From the NCBI GenBank assembly GCA_048267245.1, contig JBLWXV010000002.1, positions 1,364,001-1,428,000 of the forward strand: a DNA stretch of 64,000 nucleotides, in the 5' to 3' direction. The stretch comes from JBLWXV01 sp048267245 (GTDB lineage: Bacteria; Bdellovibrionota; Bacteriovoracia; Bacteriovoracales; Bacteriovoracaceae). A program made the position numbers and the translations under genes. The notes beneath the pieces were generated by a model. That model had not been told where the DNA came from. It did not search any database and worked only from the letters and a program-made list of their open reading frames with translations. Positions 34,801-43,272 of the stretch are shown here, piece after piece (position 1 is the stretch's first letter; every line of letters starts with the position of its first letter).

Positions 34801-36042
34801 ACCTTTATTAATCCCGTGATCACACTTGAAGATCAGGCCCGCTTGCGTGAGCAAGTCAAAGAGGCCAGTGCTGAAGCCCGTGAACATGGCGGCGTCGTGC
34901 ACGTGGATCGCTCGATGGAAGAGCTCCCAGGACTTTGTGTGGGGCCTACATTAATTGAGCTTCCCCTCGCTCGTGCAAAAGATCCTGCCAGCTTTGCGAG
35001 ACGTGAGCTCTTTGGCCCTGTGCTACACCTCATAGGTGTGCGCGACAATGAAGAGGCCATTGAAGTTTTTAATTCTGTCGAGTACGGGCTCACTGGAGGC
35101 ATTTTCAGTCAGTCGCAAGATGATATCGATGCAGCTGTCGCTAGACTCGAGGCCGGCAACCTCTACGTCAATCGCACCATCACTGGTGCTCGCGTGGCCA
35201 TTGAGCCATTTGGAGGCTTTAAGCTCTCTGGTACTGGACCCAAGGCCGGCAGTCGCAATTATCTTGAAGCACTTCACCACAATCATTTGCAGGGCTCTCT
35301 ACTTGCCAGTGAAGAACTCAAGTATGATCAGGGTGTAGATTACCAATTTGATCTTTGCCGCTCATCTGGTCTTGCACCAGCTGGGCGCACGACTCGTTTA
35401 ATTGATCTAGGTAAATTGCTCGTCAATCAAATGGAAGTGCTCTACGGCGCGATCGCTCCCAGTGAAAAGGAGTTGGTGAGTGAATTTAATAAGTGGATCT
35501 CTCGCCACTGGCCGAGCTTTATAACTAAGAAGCACTTAAATCGAGTGATACCCGGTCAAGAATCGTATAATGATCTCTCTTTGGCAGGTGGCAAGGTTCT
35601 CTTTCTCGCCTATGGAAAGATGCCCTATGGCGCTACACTCATTCGCTTTCTAAGCGCACTGGGTGCGGGCGCCGGAGTGACGGTGATTGCTCGCAATCAA
35701 GCCGCCTACGATTGGTGGACAAAAATGGTAGCGCTCTGTCACAAGGTTGGTTTCTCTAAAGAAAATGTCGACGTCTTCTTTGGCAGTAAAGAACTTGCTC
35801 ACAAGGCGATGGATGACGAATCTGTCTCACGTTTGCACTACGATGGACCTGCGAGTGGGCTTTCTAAAGTCTATGAGTATGTTTACTCTAAAGATCGCTC
35901 ACGCCATATGCTACTTGTGAGCTCGCCCTTTGATACGCACTCGCCAAGGGACTTTAAGCGCCACTATGAAGATTTTGTCTTTGTGCGCTCATTGGCGATC
36001 AATACCATGAGGCATGGGGCGCCACTTAATCTTGATCTCTAG
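31810..36042 (+). CDS. putA: Bifunctional proline dehydrogenase / P5C dehydrogenase with extra C-terminal domain
   Basis: This 1410-residue enzyme oxidises proline to P5C (FAD) and then to glutamate (NAD). The PRODH barrel covers about 320-640: SGRDATLDQLGE, VSIKVSALC, INIDAEHY, MPVRLVKGAYWD, SHNFSDHC, MAYLVRRIMENSSQ. The ALDH half covers about 680-1150: PWNFPLAIP, FTGSKAVG, catalytic E927 in EMGGKNAI and C961 in GQKCSAAS, 34 residues apart as usual, then EPFGGFKLSGTGPKAG. The N-terminal 250 residues are helical; no ribbon-helix-helix DNA-binding domain is seen, so it is not the autoregulating PutA. The final 200 residues resemble the inactive ALDH-like tail domain of long PutAs. ProC follows after 9 bp. 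Confidence 0.93.
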   Translation: MRNLRPLGGGEVPHSSHSEGQFSFLPIFKTIEIQNQIQVIFDQDFASLLLASEEKFDSQVEAELLAYYRLSDSAYRAQLVLKGASLLAAFFPDQKTIRLASARLSDELLLVEGVLSDRASEKEIALRENSQFIALKNHAEEIASLERTSFPTVSERVTKLYDLPDLTDEKYARTRDAAGDLVTKLLSHLNEYRPVLFERFSDFGLGLTAQFALLRIHMLKFLAILPSLDHDQTGSEVKRLLIESMRRLLSDSKKASLLGKKGDERALPNSIYYAVMVAHTLSKLIPAGALAGLVRTSVRFMAKRFIAGESIELADQVLKELMNSGRDATLDQLGELVVSEKEADTYEARVLELIRGLGAHIPKGSKNSAGILRAHVSIKVSALCSDFKPEALEYSYSLVAPRLKNILLEAKKHEVFINIDAEHYHYRDIVFEIYSKLLLETPELADYQQTGIVIQAYLRDASTHLLDIVELAKKRGHTMPVRLVKGAYWDAETVEARAHGHLAPEFLNKEETDIHFRQLVVKIFENSPHLQLGLASHNFSDHCFAEALRSAHFPQLPEIEHQCLHMTYEALSTALAKMGWAVRNYVPVGSLLVGMAYLVRRIMENSSQVGVLTIMRSHKKKGVIPAAIDVHQEKKASGAITFDEFEVGLNSSFANVAPVRTYLQGERQWVVNAFEDFKASGLGHHFDTGRKLSGEKWEILSSSDRSILVGTINSASTQDCEAAIKEVSDSFNEGSWATMPALFRSQVLQRAAHLMLARRSELSALISYEAGKAIGESLGDVDEAIDFLCFYAREEVRLHKHNSKVHARGPIAVIAPWNFPLAIPCGMVVGALVAGNTVILKSAEQTPLIAEALVSLLHEAGIPTNVLIHLPGLGETIGDQLVKDARIAGIIFTGSKAVGQIIMKNAASRFYTNALTGESYPVKVITEMGGKNAIIVTANAELDETVAGILYSSFGHAGQKCSAASRVIVHQSVKDRLATRLKEAISDLQVGVAYDFSTFINPVITLEDQARLREQVKEASAEAREHGGVVHVDRSMEELPGLCVGPTLIELPLARAKDPASFARRELFGPVLHLIGVRDNEEAIEVFNSVEYGLTGGIFSQSQDDIDAAVARLEAGNLYVNRTITGARVAIEPFGGFKLSGTGPKAGSRNYLEALHHNHLQGSLLASEELKYDQGVDYQFDLCRSSGLAPAGRTTRLIDLGKLLVNQMEVLYGAIAPSEKELVSEFNKWISRHWPSFITKKHLNRVIPGQESYNDLSLAGGKVLFLAYGKMPYGATLIRFLSALGAGAGVTVIARNQAAYDWWTKMVALCHKVGFSKENVDVFFGSKELAHKAMDDESVSRLHYDGPASGLSKVYEYVYSKDRSRHMLLVSSPFDTHSPRDFKRHYEDFVFVRSLAINTMRHGAPLNLDL

Positions 36043-36051
36043 GGGGAATCA

Positions 36052-36864
36052 ATGGCAACGACACCGACGCGAGTACTTTTCTGGGGTAGCGGTAAAATGT
36101 CCGCTGCCATTGCAAGGGGATTAAAGCGCGCTCGTAAGCCTGTGGAGCTCTCTTTCTATAGTCCAAGTGGCACGAGTGCACAGGAGTTGGCGGCAGTTAA
36201 TCATGGCCGTGTATTTGAGCTAGGCCATAGTGCTGCCTTTGACTACGTTGTTCTGGGTTTTAAACCTCAACAGCTAGAGGAGGCTGCGGCAGTCTTAAAG
36301 AGTGAGTTGGCCCGAATGGGTGGCCCACTCATAATCTCCATCTTGGCCGGAATTCGCAAGGAGCGCCTCACTCCACTTTTTAAATATCGCAAGATTCTTC
36401 GCATGATGCCCAATACTCCAATTGATGTGGGAGCGGGTCTTTTAGGCTGGGTATTTGACAGTGATCACTCGGCCCATCTTCGTGCCCATATCTTAGAAAA
36501 CTTTGAATCTTGCGGAGTGAATGTAAGTCTAGCAAGTGAAGATGATCTAGATCGCTATACTGCGATTGCTGGCTCTGGCCCTGCATATATTTTTGAATTT
36601 GCTAGAATCCTCCACGAGCACTATTTATCATTTGGTCTACCAAGTGAGCACGCGCGCGCAATCATTGCCGAGCTCTTTCTTGGTAGCTCAAAGCTCATGT
36701 CCGCTTCTGAACTCAATTTTGAAGAACTTCGAAATGCAGTGACCTCAAAGGGGGGGGTGACGGCCAGGGCATTAGATATTTTTAGCGAGCATAATTTTTC
36801 AAGTACTGTTAAAATGGCGCTAGAAAAGAATATTGAACGCTCTCAAGAGCTCGCTCGTTCCTAA
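36052..36864 (+). CDS. proC: Pyrroline-5-carboxylate reductase
   Basis: ProC reduces P5C to proline with NAD(P)H. The 270-residue length fits. The Rossmann start is RVLFWGSGKMSAAIARGL (GxGxM), then VVLGFKPQQLEE, ISILAGIRKERL, LRMMPNTPIDVGAG (the MPN motif), and the C-terminal signature AIAGSGPAYIFEF with SKGGVTARALD (the T-x-x-G-G-T-T-x-x-G pattern with V instead of T). It lies 9 bp after the PutA-type gene and 9 bp before a hotdog protein gene, with good ribosome binding sites, so it is almost surely co-transcribed. Having a P5C reductase beside a P5C dehydrogenase could form a proline/P5C cycle that moves electrons. Confidence 0.92.
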   Translation: MATTPTRVLFWGSGKMSAAIARGLKRARKPVELSFYSPSGTSAQELAAVNHGRVFELGHSAAFDYVVLGFKPQQLEEAAAVLKSELARMGGPLIISILAGIRKERLTPLFKYRKILRMMPNTPIDVGAGLLGWVFDSDHSAHLRAHILENFESCGVNVSLASEDDLDRYTAIAGSGPAYIFEFARILHEHYLSFGLPSEHARAIIAELFLGSSKLMSASELNFEELRNAVTSKGGVTARALDIFSEHNFSSTVKMALEKNIERSQELARS

Positions 36865-36873
36865 GGACTATCT

Positions 36874-37347
36874 ATGGCCTCCGCCCTCTTTAAAGAAACC
36901 GTCTTTGTTCGCCTCTTTGGCCTGACAAAAATTCCAATGATTTGGTGGTTGCGACCCAAGGTAATTGCCCTTGATACGCAAAGAACGGCCATCGTTCTTC
37001 CACTTTCTAGGCGTTCAAAAAATCACCTTGGCAGTATGTACTTTGGTGCCCTTAGTGCTGGGGCCGACCTCGCCGGTGGTCTTGCGGCGATGAAGGAGAT
37101 CGATCGCTCAGGCAAGAAGATTGCCCTTTCATTTAAGAGCTTTCACGCTGACTTTAAAAAGCGCGCTGAAGCGGATGTTCTCTTTGAGTGTGTGCAAGGT
37201 GAAGAGATTAGAAAATTTGTTCAAATGGTTTCACAAAGTCCAGATCGCCACGAGATGATGGTTCACATTAAAGCAACATGCCCTAAAGTGAGTGATGAAG
37301 TCGTTGGGGAGTTCTCACTCGAACTCTCGCTGAAAGTTAAGTCCTAG
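36874..37347 (+). CDS. DUF4442 hotdog-fold protein (putative thioesterase)
   Basis: 157 residues. The pattern VIALDTQRTAIVLPLSRRSKNHLGSMYFGALSAGADLAGG, given here only in outline (RRSKNHLGSMYFGALSAGAD), fits DUF4442/YiiD-like hotdog proteins. In these the helix after N-H/GS packs the acyl chain. AMKEIDRSGKKIALSFKSFHADFKKRAEAD gives the paired strands (FKSFHADFKKRAE). The catalytic residues typical of acyl-CoA thioesterases are not obvious. It is last in the putA-proC run and shares a 4-bp stop overlap with the convergent NIF3 gene (CTAG). A link to proline metabolism is not implied. Confidence 0.75.
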   Translation: MASALFKETVFVRLFGLTKIPMIWWLRPKVIALDTQRTAIVLPLSRRSKNHLGSMYFGALSAGADLAGGLAAMKEIDRSGKKIALSFKSFHADFKKRAEADVLFECVQGEEIRKFVQMVSQSPDRHEMMVHIKATCPKVSDEVVGEFSLELSLKVKS

Positions 37348-38123
37348 GCCGGATTTTCAGAATCAAAGAATACGGCCTCGATTTGATAGCGACTCTTTAA
37401 GTGCTCCATTAAGGACTGCACTCCAAAGCGCTCTGTCGCATGGTGGCCGCCAGCATACATATGCATTCCTGCCTCTTGCGCCTCATTCCAGTCGTGTTCG
37501 CTCATCTCACCTGTGAGATAACTATCAAGACCTTCGCGCTGGGCGAGTTTCCACTCACTATTGGCGCCACCGGTGATAATTCCCATGGTAAAGATATCCT
37601 GATTGTCATCGGGACTTGAATGCATCACTGTGTGCTTGAGCACTCCGGCGAGTTTTTCTTTAAGTGCACTGGCCTTTATTGGAGTGAGAAACTTCCCTTT
37701 TATTCCTGTTGGAAGTCCGCTTCGAAGTCCGAAATCTTCAAGATCTTTGAGTCCGAGGAGATTGGCGAGTGTTGCAGCGTTGCCAAGGACGGGGTGCCCA
37801 TCCAACGGAAGGTGCAGGCCGTAGAGGTTAATATCATTCTTAATGAGTGGGCTTACTCGCTTGGCAAAAGTGCCAGTGATTGCTCTTGGTCCATGAAACT
37901 TCCAGAAGAGTCCGTGGTGAACGATGAGAGCATCAGCTTTTTGTTTTACCGCTTCCGAGACAGTGTGAGCAGTTGCCGAAACGGCAAAGGCGATCTTTTC
38001 AATTTGATCTCTACCTTCAATTTGAAGTCCATTAGGTCCGTAGTCTTCATACTCTCGCAGGCGAAAGAGTTCTGTGAGGTAACTGGTGAGTTCCTGTCTA
38101 CTTACGGATTTTTTTTGACTCAT
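37344..38123 (-). CDS. NIF3 / DUF34 family metal-binding protein
   Basis: 259 residues. The conserved pieces are YGPNGLQIEG, ADALIVHHGLFW (metal-binding HH), NLYGLHLPLDGHPVLGNAA (H and D ligands), GIITGGANS, DSYLTGEMSEHDWNEAQEAG and YAGGHHATERFGVQSL (HH...E ligands). This is a complete set for the dinuclear metal site of the NIF3/YbgI family, often mislabelled GTP cyclohydrolase I type 2. Its role is still unclear; metal handling or damage control is proposed. It starts 20 bp after the TPR gene's stop on the same strand and is likely co-transcribed with it. Confidence 0.93.
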   Translation of the reverse strand: MSQKKSVSRQELTSYLTELFRLREYEDYGPNGLQIEGRDQIEKIAFAVSATAHTVSEAVKQKADALIVHHGLFWKFHGPRAITGTFAKRVSPLIKNDINLYGLHLPLDGHPVLGNAATLANLLGLKDLEDFGLRSGLPTGIKGKFLTPIKASALKEKLAGVLKHTVMHSSPDDNQDIFTMGIITGGANSEWKLAQREGLDSYLTGEMSEHDWNEAQEAGMHMYAGGHHATERFGVQSLMEHLKSRYQIEAVFFDSENPA

Positions 38124-38142
38124 GAACGACTCCTAAGCTCTA

Positions 38143-39198
38143 TTATGAGAGCTCAGGAGAGTCCGTGCAAGCATTTTGCTGTGCTTCTTCTTTTACAGTA
38201 AGGGCCTTTTTAAGGCGATCGATGGTCTTTTTAAGGTCTTCATTGAAAGGAGCTAGCTTTAAGGCGTGATCAAACTCAGCGATTGCCTCGCGGTAGCGGT
38301 GCTTCATCATGTGAGCGCGACCAGCATTGATATAGGGATATTCTTTGTTGTCATAGAGTGGGGCTTTTTTGGCGAGCTCAAACCATTTGAGCGATTCCTC
38401 CACCTCTCCGTCATTGAGAAGAAAGCTCCCAAGATCGTTATAAGGAGGGCCATAGTCTGGATTTTTGCGAATGGCCTTTAGGTAGAACGCCTTTGCATCC
38501 TCTTTCTTTCCTCTTAGTCCCGCAGTCCAGCCAAGAAGGCCCAGGACCTCGGCCGTTTCATTATAGCGGCAAGCTTCACTGAAGTGTTCCAGTGCGCGCT
38601 CATAGTCCTTGGCAAACATTGCTTCATGGCCTCTGGCCAAACACTTTTGATACTTATTTTCTCTGCCGCTTTCAAGGCCGATGATATTGGGGGCATCTCT
38701 TCCTTCACACATTTCCCAAAAGTCACTGGCCTTTAGACGGTACTGGGGAATACCAGATTCTTGTGGATTATCGCGAGTCGATTTGGCGAGCCCTAGTCTT
38801 GGAAGTGGAATTTCAAGCGGGCTCATTTTAAAGAGATAGTCGTGTAGTTCATGGCAAAGAGAGTAGAGGGTGTTGATGAGTGAGCTCACCGCCTCGACTT
38901 TTTTCTCGGAGTCCATGGGAAGTAAAATGAGATTGTCGACAAAGAGAAAGAGCGCGAGCAATTGCTTTTTAAATTCTCTGGCGTTGATATTTTGATGAGA
39001 TTTAGTCCACCAGTGATTGGAGAGAACATCACTTTCCACCCAGCTCATAATTTCAAAATTGGCGCTGATGAGCCATTTCTTAAAACTAGGGGAGTGCTCG
39101 ATCCCTTCTAGGTCGACAGATGCATGCATCAGTCGATCAAAGTAAGAGCGCGAAGCATACAGTTCTGATCTCAATAGATTGTTAAGGCTTTCTTCCAT
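38143..39198 (-). CDS. TPR-repeat protein
   Basis: About 351 residues, no signal. The C-terminal 160 residues contain at least four tetratricopeptide repeats (GHEAMFAKDYERALEHFSEA, GLLGWTAGLRGKKEDAKAFY, YNDLGSFLLNDGEVEESLKW, NAGRAHMMKHRYREAIAEFD). The N-terminal half is helical and unassigned. TPRs scaffold protein-protein contacts. I chose the ATG at 39198, with GGAG seven bases upstream; an in-frame ATG at 39213 lacks a site. It heads a likely two-gene transcript with the NIF3 gene. The 213 bp upstream, to 39426, contain nothing I can identify. Confidence 0.85.
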   Translation of the reverse strand: MEESLNNLLRSELYASRSYFDRLMHASVDLEGIEHSPSFKKWLISANFEIMSWVESDVLSNHWWTKSHQNINAREFKKQLLALFLFVDNLILLPMDSEKKVEAVSSLINTLYSLCHELHDYLFKMSPLEIPLPRLGLAKSTRDNPQESGIPQYRLKASDFWEMCEGRDAPNIIGLESGRENKYQKCLARGHEAMFAKDYERALEHFSEACRYNETAEVLGLLGWTAGLRGKKEDAKAFYLKAIRKNPDYGPPYNDLGSFLLNDGEVEESLKWFELAKKAPLYDNKEYPYINAGRAHMMKHRYREAIAEFDHALKLAPFNEDLKKTIDRLKKALTVKEEAQQNACTDSPELS

Positions 39199-39426
39199 GT
39201 CTGTCTCCGTCATCCGTGACTTTAACTACTGTCTTTTTAGCCTAGCTGACTTGTGATGAATTCTCAAATATGAGTTTCACTCAGCTAATGAATTCATAAG
39301 GGAGCAAGAGGAGTGCCAAGGAAGATAAGTAATGTTCGCCTTATTCCAGTGACTTAGATGGGAGATAATTTTTCATGGTGACAAGAAAGAGCGTCAGAAT
39401 AAAACCGAGTTTGAGAGTCGGGGACT

Positions 39427-40407
39427 TTACTCCACCACACCTAAGCCCGATAAATTAAACAGATATTCATGGGCCCAAGCTGGAAGAGCGGAGTACTTTG
39501 TATGGATTGTCTCATTGAGGGCCTGAGAGTTCATCGGGCAGGTGAGGTCAACATCAGTGTGTTGTTGATAAATCTCTATAATGCCTTCGACTTTAGCGAG
39601 CATACTTTCAGTTCTAAACTTTGAGCAATTAATACCTTCATCCCAAGCTACATCGACATAGAAGGTCCAATCAATCTCGTTATTGATCTTCCACTTGCCG
39701 GATTCACACTTCACGTAGGGAGCAATATCCTGCCCTAGAATATCTGGTTGTTTACCAAGAACATTATTCCAAAAGCGCATGCCATTAAAATTGGCGACCA
39801 AATCTCCATAGGACTTCACTCCTGTGGTCACTGAGCCCATAAATCCGACCTCAAGTGATTCACCTTTTTTTAGTATCTGGAGCAGTCCACTTTCATTTTG
39901 ATTTTGAGAGTAAATTTTAAAGTACTTAAACCCCGTCCCCATAAAGTGCTCAAACTTATCTGTTCCGACCAGGTGATCATTAAGATTTAATATCTTTCCA
40001 GCGGGGTCACTAAAGACTCGTGCGTAGAGGCCAGGAATGACGGCCTCATACCATCTAAAATCGCGATAGATACTTTGGGAGGTGCGCGTTTCAAGTCTTC
40101 TGATCTCTGGGCTATCAATTATATAAGGGGCGAGCTCGCCAATGACGTGGTTCCTAAAGAACTTTCTCATCTTCTTATAGAGTCGCTTCTCACTACAACC
40201 AGATTTAGTGTTGGCGAGATCGAGCGCCTCTTTTAAGTATTCATTGCTCTTTTTGTTGATGAGAGGGGCCATATCCTCTAGAGCGATTAGATCTGCTCGT
40301 CTGCGAAAGGGATCGATCTCGCTGGCCATGGCGACTTCACCACAAACCGCGATGAACAAGAGGGCCATGCCTAAGAGTTTATTTATTGAGAAGATAGTAT
40401 TCGCCAT
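39427..40407 (-). CDS. Secreted hypothetical protein with DKFEH motif, 326 residues
   Basis: A signal peptide covers residues 1-28 (LGMALLFIAVCGEVAMA). The mature part has a motif GTDKFEHFMGTGFKYFKIY followed by GVKSYGDLVANFNGMRFWNN. This resembles YfiM/DUF2279-like periplasmic proteins, where D-K-x-x-H-F precedes a membrane-facing helix, but it is not a firm match. Cysteines are few (GCSEKRLYKK, VKCESGKW, INCSKF, LTCPMN) and could pair. It ends near PAWAHEYLF. It lies in the minus-strand envelope block, 56 bp downstream of the 735-residue gene, and may share a transcript with it. Confidence 0.65.
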   Translation of the reverse strand: MANTIFSINKLLGMALLFIAVCGEVAMASEIDPFRRRADLIALEDMAPLINKKSNEYLKEALDLANTKSGCSEKRLYKKMRKFFRNHVIGELAPYIIDSPEIRRLETRTSQSIYRDFRWYEAVIPGLYARVFSDPAGKILNLNDHLVGTDKFEHFMGTGFKYFKIYSQNQNESGLLQILKKGESLEVGFMGSVTTGVKSYGDLVANFNGMRFWNNVLGKQPDILGQDIAPYVKCESGKWKINNEIDWTFYVDVAWDEGINCSKFRTESMLAKVEGIIEIYQQHTDVDLTCPMNSQALNETIHTKYSALPAWAHEYLFNLSGLGVVE

Positions 40408-40463
40408 GATGGGCGAATACTATGCCCGGCCTGAACGCTTAGTAAAGCGGTTGTAAAAGTTCC

Positions 40464-42671
40464 CTACTCACTTTTCTTTTCGTACTTCAAGAGGCGATCT
40501 GTTTTTGAGATCTCGCTATAGCGACGCGAGATTTGTTCAAGCACAGAGCCCTTTCCCTTACCGATAGCGGCGGGATTTCTAAAGCTCAGTTCATTTCCAG
40601 CGCCTTTTTTGCCAAAGAGCTTATCAAAGGGATTGGCCACTTTACTTTCTTTCTTAGCGGCAGCCGCTCTCATCCCACCCGAGAGGCCACTGGGCTTAAG
40701 TCCGCCACTGAAACTAATCTTTGAAGTATTGCCAGTTTCTGGGGCAGGTTGTTCGCCACCACCACCAGGCGCGCCGCCACCGCTAGGTCCTGCTACTGAA
40801 CCTGGGCTTCCGCCACCACCACCGCCTGAGCCGCCGCCAGCGCCACCACCACCAAGGGTTGCTTTTGCTGCTGCATCGGTGATTCCGCCACCTTTATCGG
40901 CGCCAGAGATGGCCGAGCCGATTTTGGGGGCGGTAGAGCCCGAGCGCGAGGTCGAAGTTGGAGAGTCGGAGTTGGCCGCAGCTGCGATTTCTGAATTGTC
41001 GCCTCCGCCAATGACTCCGGCATCAAAACCACTAATTTGAATTGTATTCCCAGTAAAGCCTACATCTTGACCAGAGAGCGAAACACCACAGTTTTCACTG
41101 TCTGGATCGGCGGTACACTCGTCAAAGAGTCCGTCTTCATACACCCCAGAGAATTCTGGTGGCGCAAAAGACTCAACGTCATTAATGGCATCTCCGATTT
41201 GATCGGCGTGCTTATTAAGAATGGCCGCCTTAGCAAGATTTCCAGCGGCATCAAGCCCAGCCGCGATCATCGCAGCTTTCATTGCTTGTCGTGCTTCTTC
41301 GTTCATGAGTAGTGTCGCCTGACTTTTCGTCGCTGCTTCACCACAAATATCTTCGGCAGAGTTTCTATTAACGCCTGACTGTCCATCTTCGACGGTGAAC
41401 TTAGTGGCCACGATACTGTTACTGCCGCCACCAGGTCCATCAGCTTGTGGAGGAGCACCCGCCGGTGGTGTGGCGGCATCTTGAGTAAAGCTCAGTTTAG
41501 AGTGCTGACTCATAGCCTCGGCTAAAGAGTCAAAGCTAAGAGGCTTTTCTACAATCGATAAATTAATCTTGATCGTTTTAAGTTTTTCCTGAACATCTTT
41601 CAAGGCCGGTTGAATATATTCAACTAGAGAAGCTGCTCCTGAATCGATTTGATCGAGCCCATCATTGACTGTCTCAGTACACCTCGAGACGAGTTGTTCG
41701 CGAGTGGGCATACTATTGAGGACTCCGGCCAGCGTGGCGGCGCGTGCGCCGTCAAAGACTGCCTTTTGATTGGCAATATCAGCTTGCGCTTCAAGGTTAC
41801 TCTTTTGAGCTTCCATCCCGGCAGTGATGCTATCGGTATCTTCGGCCATCTTCTGCTGAATATCCATCTGCTTGCCCATGTAGCTGACCTGTTGGACAGT
41901 CTCCACACCGGCATTGGCGACGAAGAGGGCATCATAGGCATTAATTGCATTAAGACATGGCAGATAGTCTTGGGTTTCAGCGCCACCTGCTTTACAAGTA
42001 ATTTTCCCATCAACACTGGTCTTTGAGGTTCCGTTGGTCCAGCTCGCGGCTTGTTTATAATCGTCTCTAGAGAGTAGGTCAGTTAGCCCGCGAAGTGACT
42101 GACAAGATTTCACACCATCCGCTGCCATGAGAATCTGCTTAACGGCTTTATAGTGTTCTGTAAGATAGTTTTTCAGGTCTGTCAGGGCTTGTTTTTGTAT
42201 GACCGGAAGTTGGTTTGGGTCTTTTGCGAGTGCCTCTGCATTATTGTCAATATTGTCTTCAAGAGTCTGCTTTCTTTGGGCCAGAGTGCTCTTTACATGC
42301 TTTTCATAGGTCTCTTTCCAATACCCTTCCCAGCTCGCAGCTGATCTGGGCTCAATTGATTCCCAACCCACGTTGGCCTTACCTTGGCAGGTCATAAAGT
42401 CTTGACCACCACTATACTTAGCACCCGATCGCTGACCTCTCTCCGATGCACCCTGGGCCAGTGAGGGTTCTGCGCTCTCACAGGGGTTTGTAGAGAGATC
42501 GACACTTGCTCCCTCGCCACTAGGAGCTTCAGGAGTACAGCCAGCGCCGGAGTAATTTACGTTGGCGACGGCCACGGGCATTCCGGGTGAAGTCAGAGCG
42601 AGAAGCGCACTTAAAGATAAGTGGAGTGCACTCCCAATAACTTTGTTATGCTTTTTTCGCTTCATATTCAT
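40464..42671 (-). CDS. Large exported hypothetical protein, glycine-rich C-terminus, 735 residues
   Basis: A signal peptide follows a basic start (MNMKRKKHNKVIGSALHLSL, cleavage near AVA). The mature N-terminus carries cysteines (GAGCTPEAP, STNPCESAE, FMTCQGKANVG). Residues 120-400 are helical with coiled-coil character (LAQRKQTLEDNIDNNAEALA, MAEDTDSITAGMEAQKSNLE). A pro-rich linker (ATPPAGAPPQADGPGGG) precedes a hydrophobic/small-residue helix near 480-500. Residues 590-680 are extremely rich in G, S and A. The tail is basic (KKGAGNELSFRNPAAIGKGK). I do not recognise the family. The likely start is ATG 42671 with AGGGCAGG upstream. The compositional bias is similar to the 690-residue neighbour. 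Confidence 0.7.
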   Translation of the reverse strand: MNMKRKKHNKVIGSALHLSLSALLALTSPGMPVAVANVNYSGAGCTPEAPSGEGASVDLSTNPCESAEPSLAQGASERGQRSGAKYSGGQDFMTCQGKANVGWESIEPRSAASWEGYWKETYEKHVKSTLAQRKQTLEDNIDNNAEALAKDPNQLPVIQKQALTDLKNYLTEHYKAVKQILMAADGVKSCQSLRGLTDLLSRDDYKQAASWTNGTSKTSVDGKITCKAGGAETQDYLPCLNAINAYDALFVANAGVETVQQVSYMGKQMDIQQKMAEDTDSITAGMEAQKSNLEAQADIANQKAVFDGARAATLAGVLNSMPTREQLVSRCTETVNDGLDQIDSGAASLVEYIQPALKDVQEKLKTIKINLSIVEKPLSFDSLAEAMSQHSKLSFTQDAATPPAGAPPQADGPGGGSNSIVATKFTVEDGQSGVNRNSAEDICGEAATKSQATLLMNEEARQAMKAAMIAAGLDAAGNLAKAAILNKHADQIGDAINDVESFAPPEFSGVYEDGLFDECTADPDSENCGVSLSGQDVGFTGNTIQISGFDAGVIGGGDNSEIAAAANSDSPTSTSRSGSTAPKIGSAISGADKGGGITDAAAKATLGGGGAGGGSGGGGGGSPGSVAGPSGGGAPGGGGEQPAPETGNTSKISFSGGLKPSGLSGGMRAAAAKKESKVANPFDKLFGKKGAGNELSFRNPAAIGKGKGSVLEQISRRYSEISKTDRLLKYEKKSE

Positions 42672-42843
42672 TTGCCTGCCCTTCTCTAATCTATAATACA
42701 AGTATACGAGACTTTATCGGTCGGATGTCATTTGGAGTTGAGTCTGTTATGATCTTTCAATCACTTAGACATAACATCCCAATAATTGGTATATGCCCTG
42801 CCGGCCCATATTTCTGGCAGTAAGACAGGCTTTAGAGGTAAAA

Positions 42844-43272
42844 ATGTTTAGATATCCCCTGACTATTCGAGAATCCCATTTGGATACTTTTGGACATGTG
42901 AATAACGCCACCTACTTGGCGCTCTATGAAGAAGCGCGCTGGGAGTTGATTGAGCTTGGAGGATTTGGCATGGCCAAAATCAAAGAGCTCGCCATGGGCC
43001 CAGTGATATTGGACCTCAATTTGACCTTTAAAAAAGAGCTTATTAATCGCGATGAAATCACGATTACGGCCAGAAATGGAATGATGAAAAACTCTTTGAT
43101 TTTTACCATGCACCAACAAATGCTAAAAGCCGATGGCACAATTTGTTCAACACTCGATCTCAGTGTGGGATTGATGGATATGAAAAAGAGAAAGCTCATC
43201 GCTCCAACGCAGGAGTGGCTATCGGCCATAAGTGCAGCAGGAGAGATTAACCCCAAGGAGCGTGAGTCGTAG
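42844..43272 (+). CDS. Acyl-CoA thioesterase, YbgC/4HBT family
   Basis: 142 residues with a hotdog fold. The start RYPLTIRESHLDTFGHVNNATYL holds the catalytic D-x-x-G-H-V-N-N motif (HLDTFGHVNNATYLALYEEA in outline), in which the Asp is the nucleophile or base. The long helix EEARWELIELGG follows, then the strands PVILDLNLTFKKEL. Family members hydrolyse short- to medium-chain acyl-CoAs and may associate with Tol-Pal. ATG 42844 has AGAGGT just upstream; the 17-codon extension to 42793 is unlikely. The 3' end overlaps the convergent VanY-type gene by 26 bp. Confidence 0.88.
   Translation: MFRYPLTIRESHLDTFGHVNNATYLALYEEARWELIELGGFGMAKIKELAMGPVILDLNLTFKKELINRDEITITARNGMMKNSLIFTMHQQMLKADGTICSTLDLSVGLMDMKKRKLIAPTQEWLSAISAAGEINPKERES

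Noticed and set aside
40609..41040. 143-codon plus-strand proline-rich ORF
   Set aside because: It is antisense to the glycine-rich tail of the 735-residue protein; proline codons arise as complements of glycine codons.
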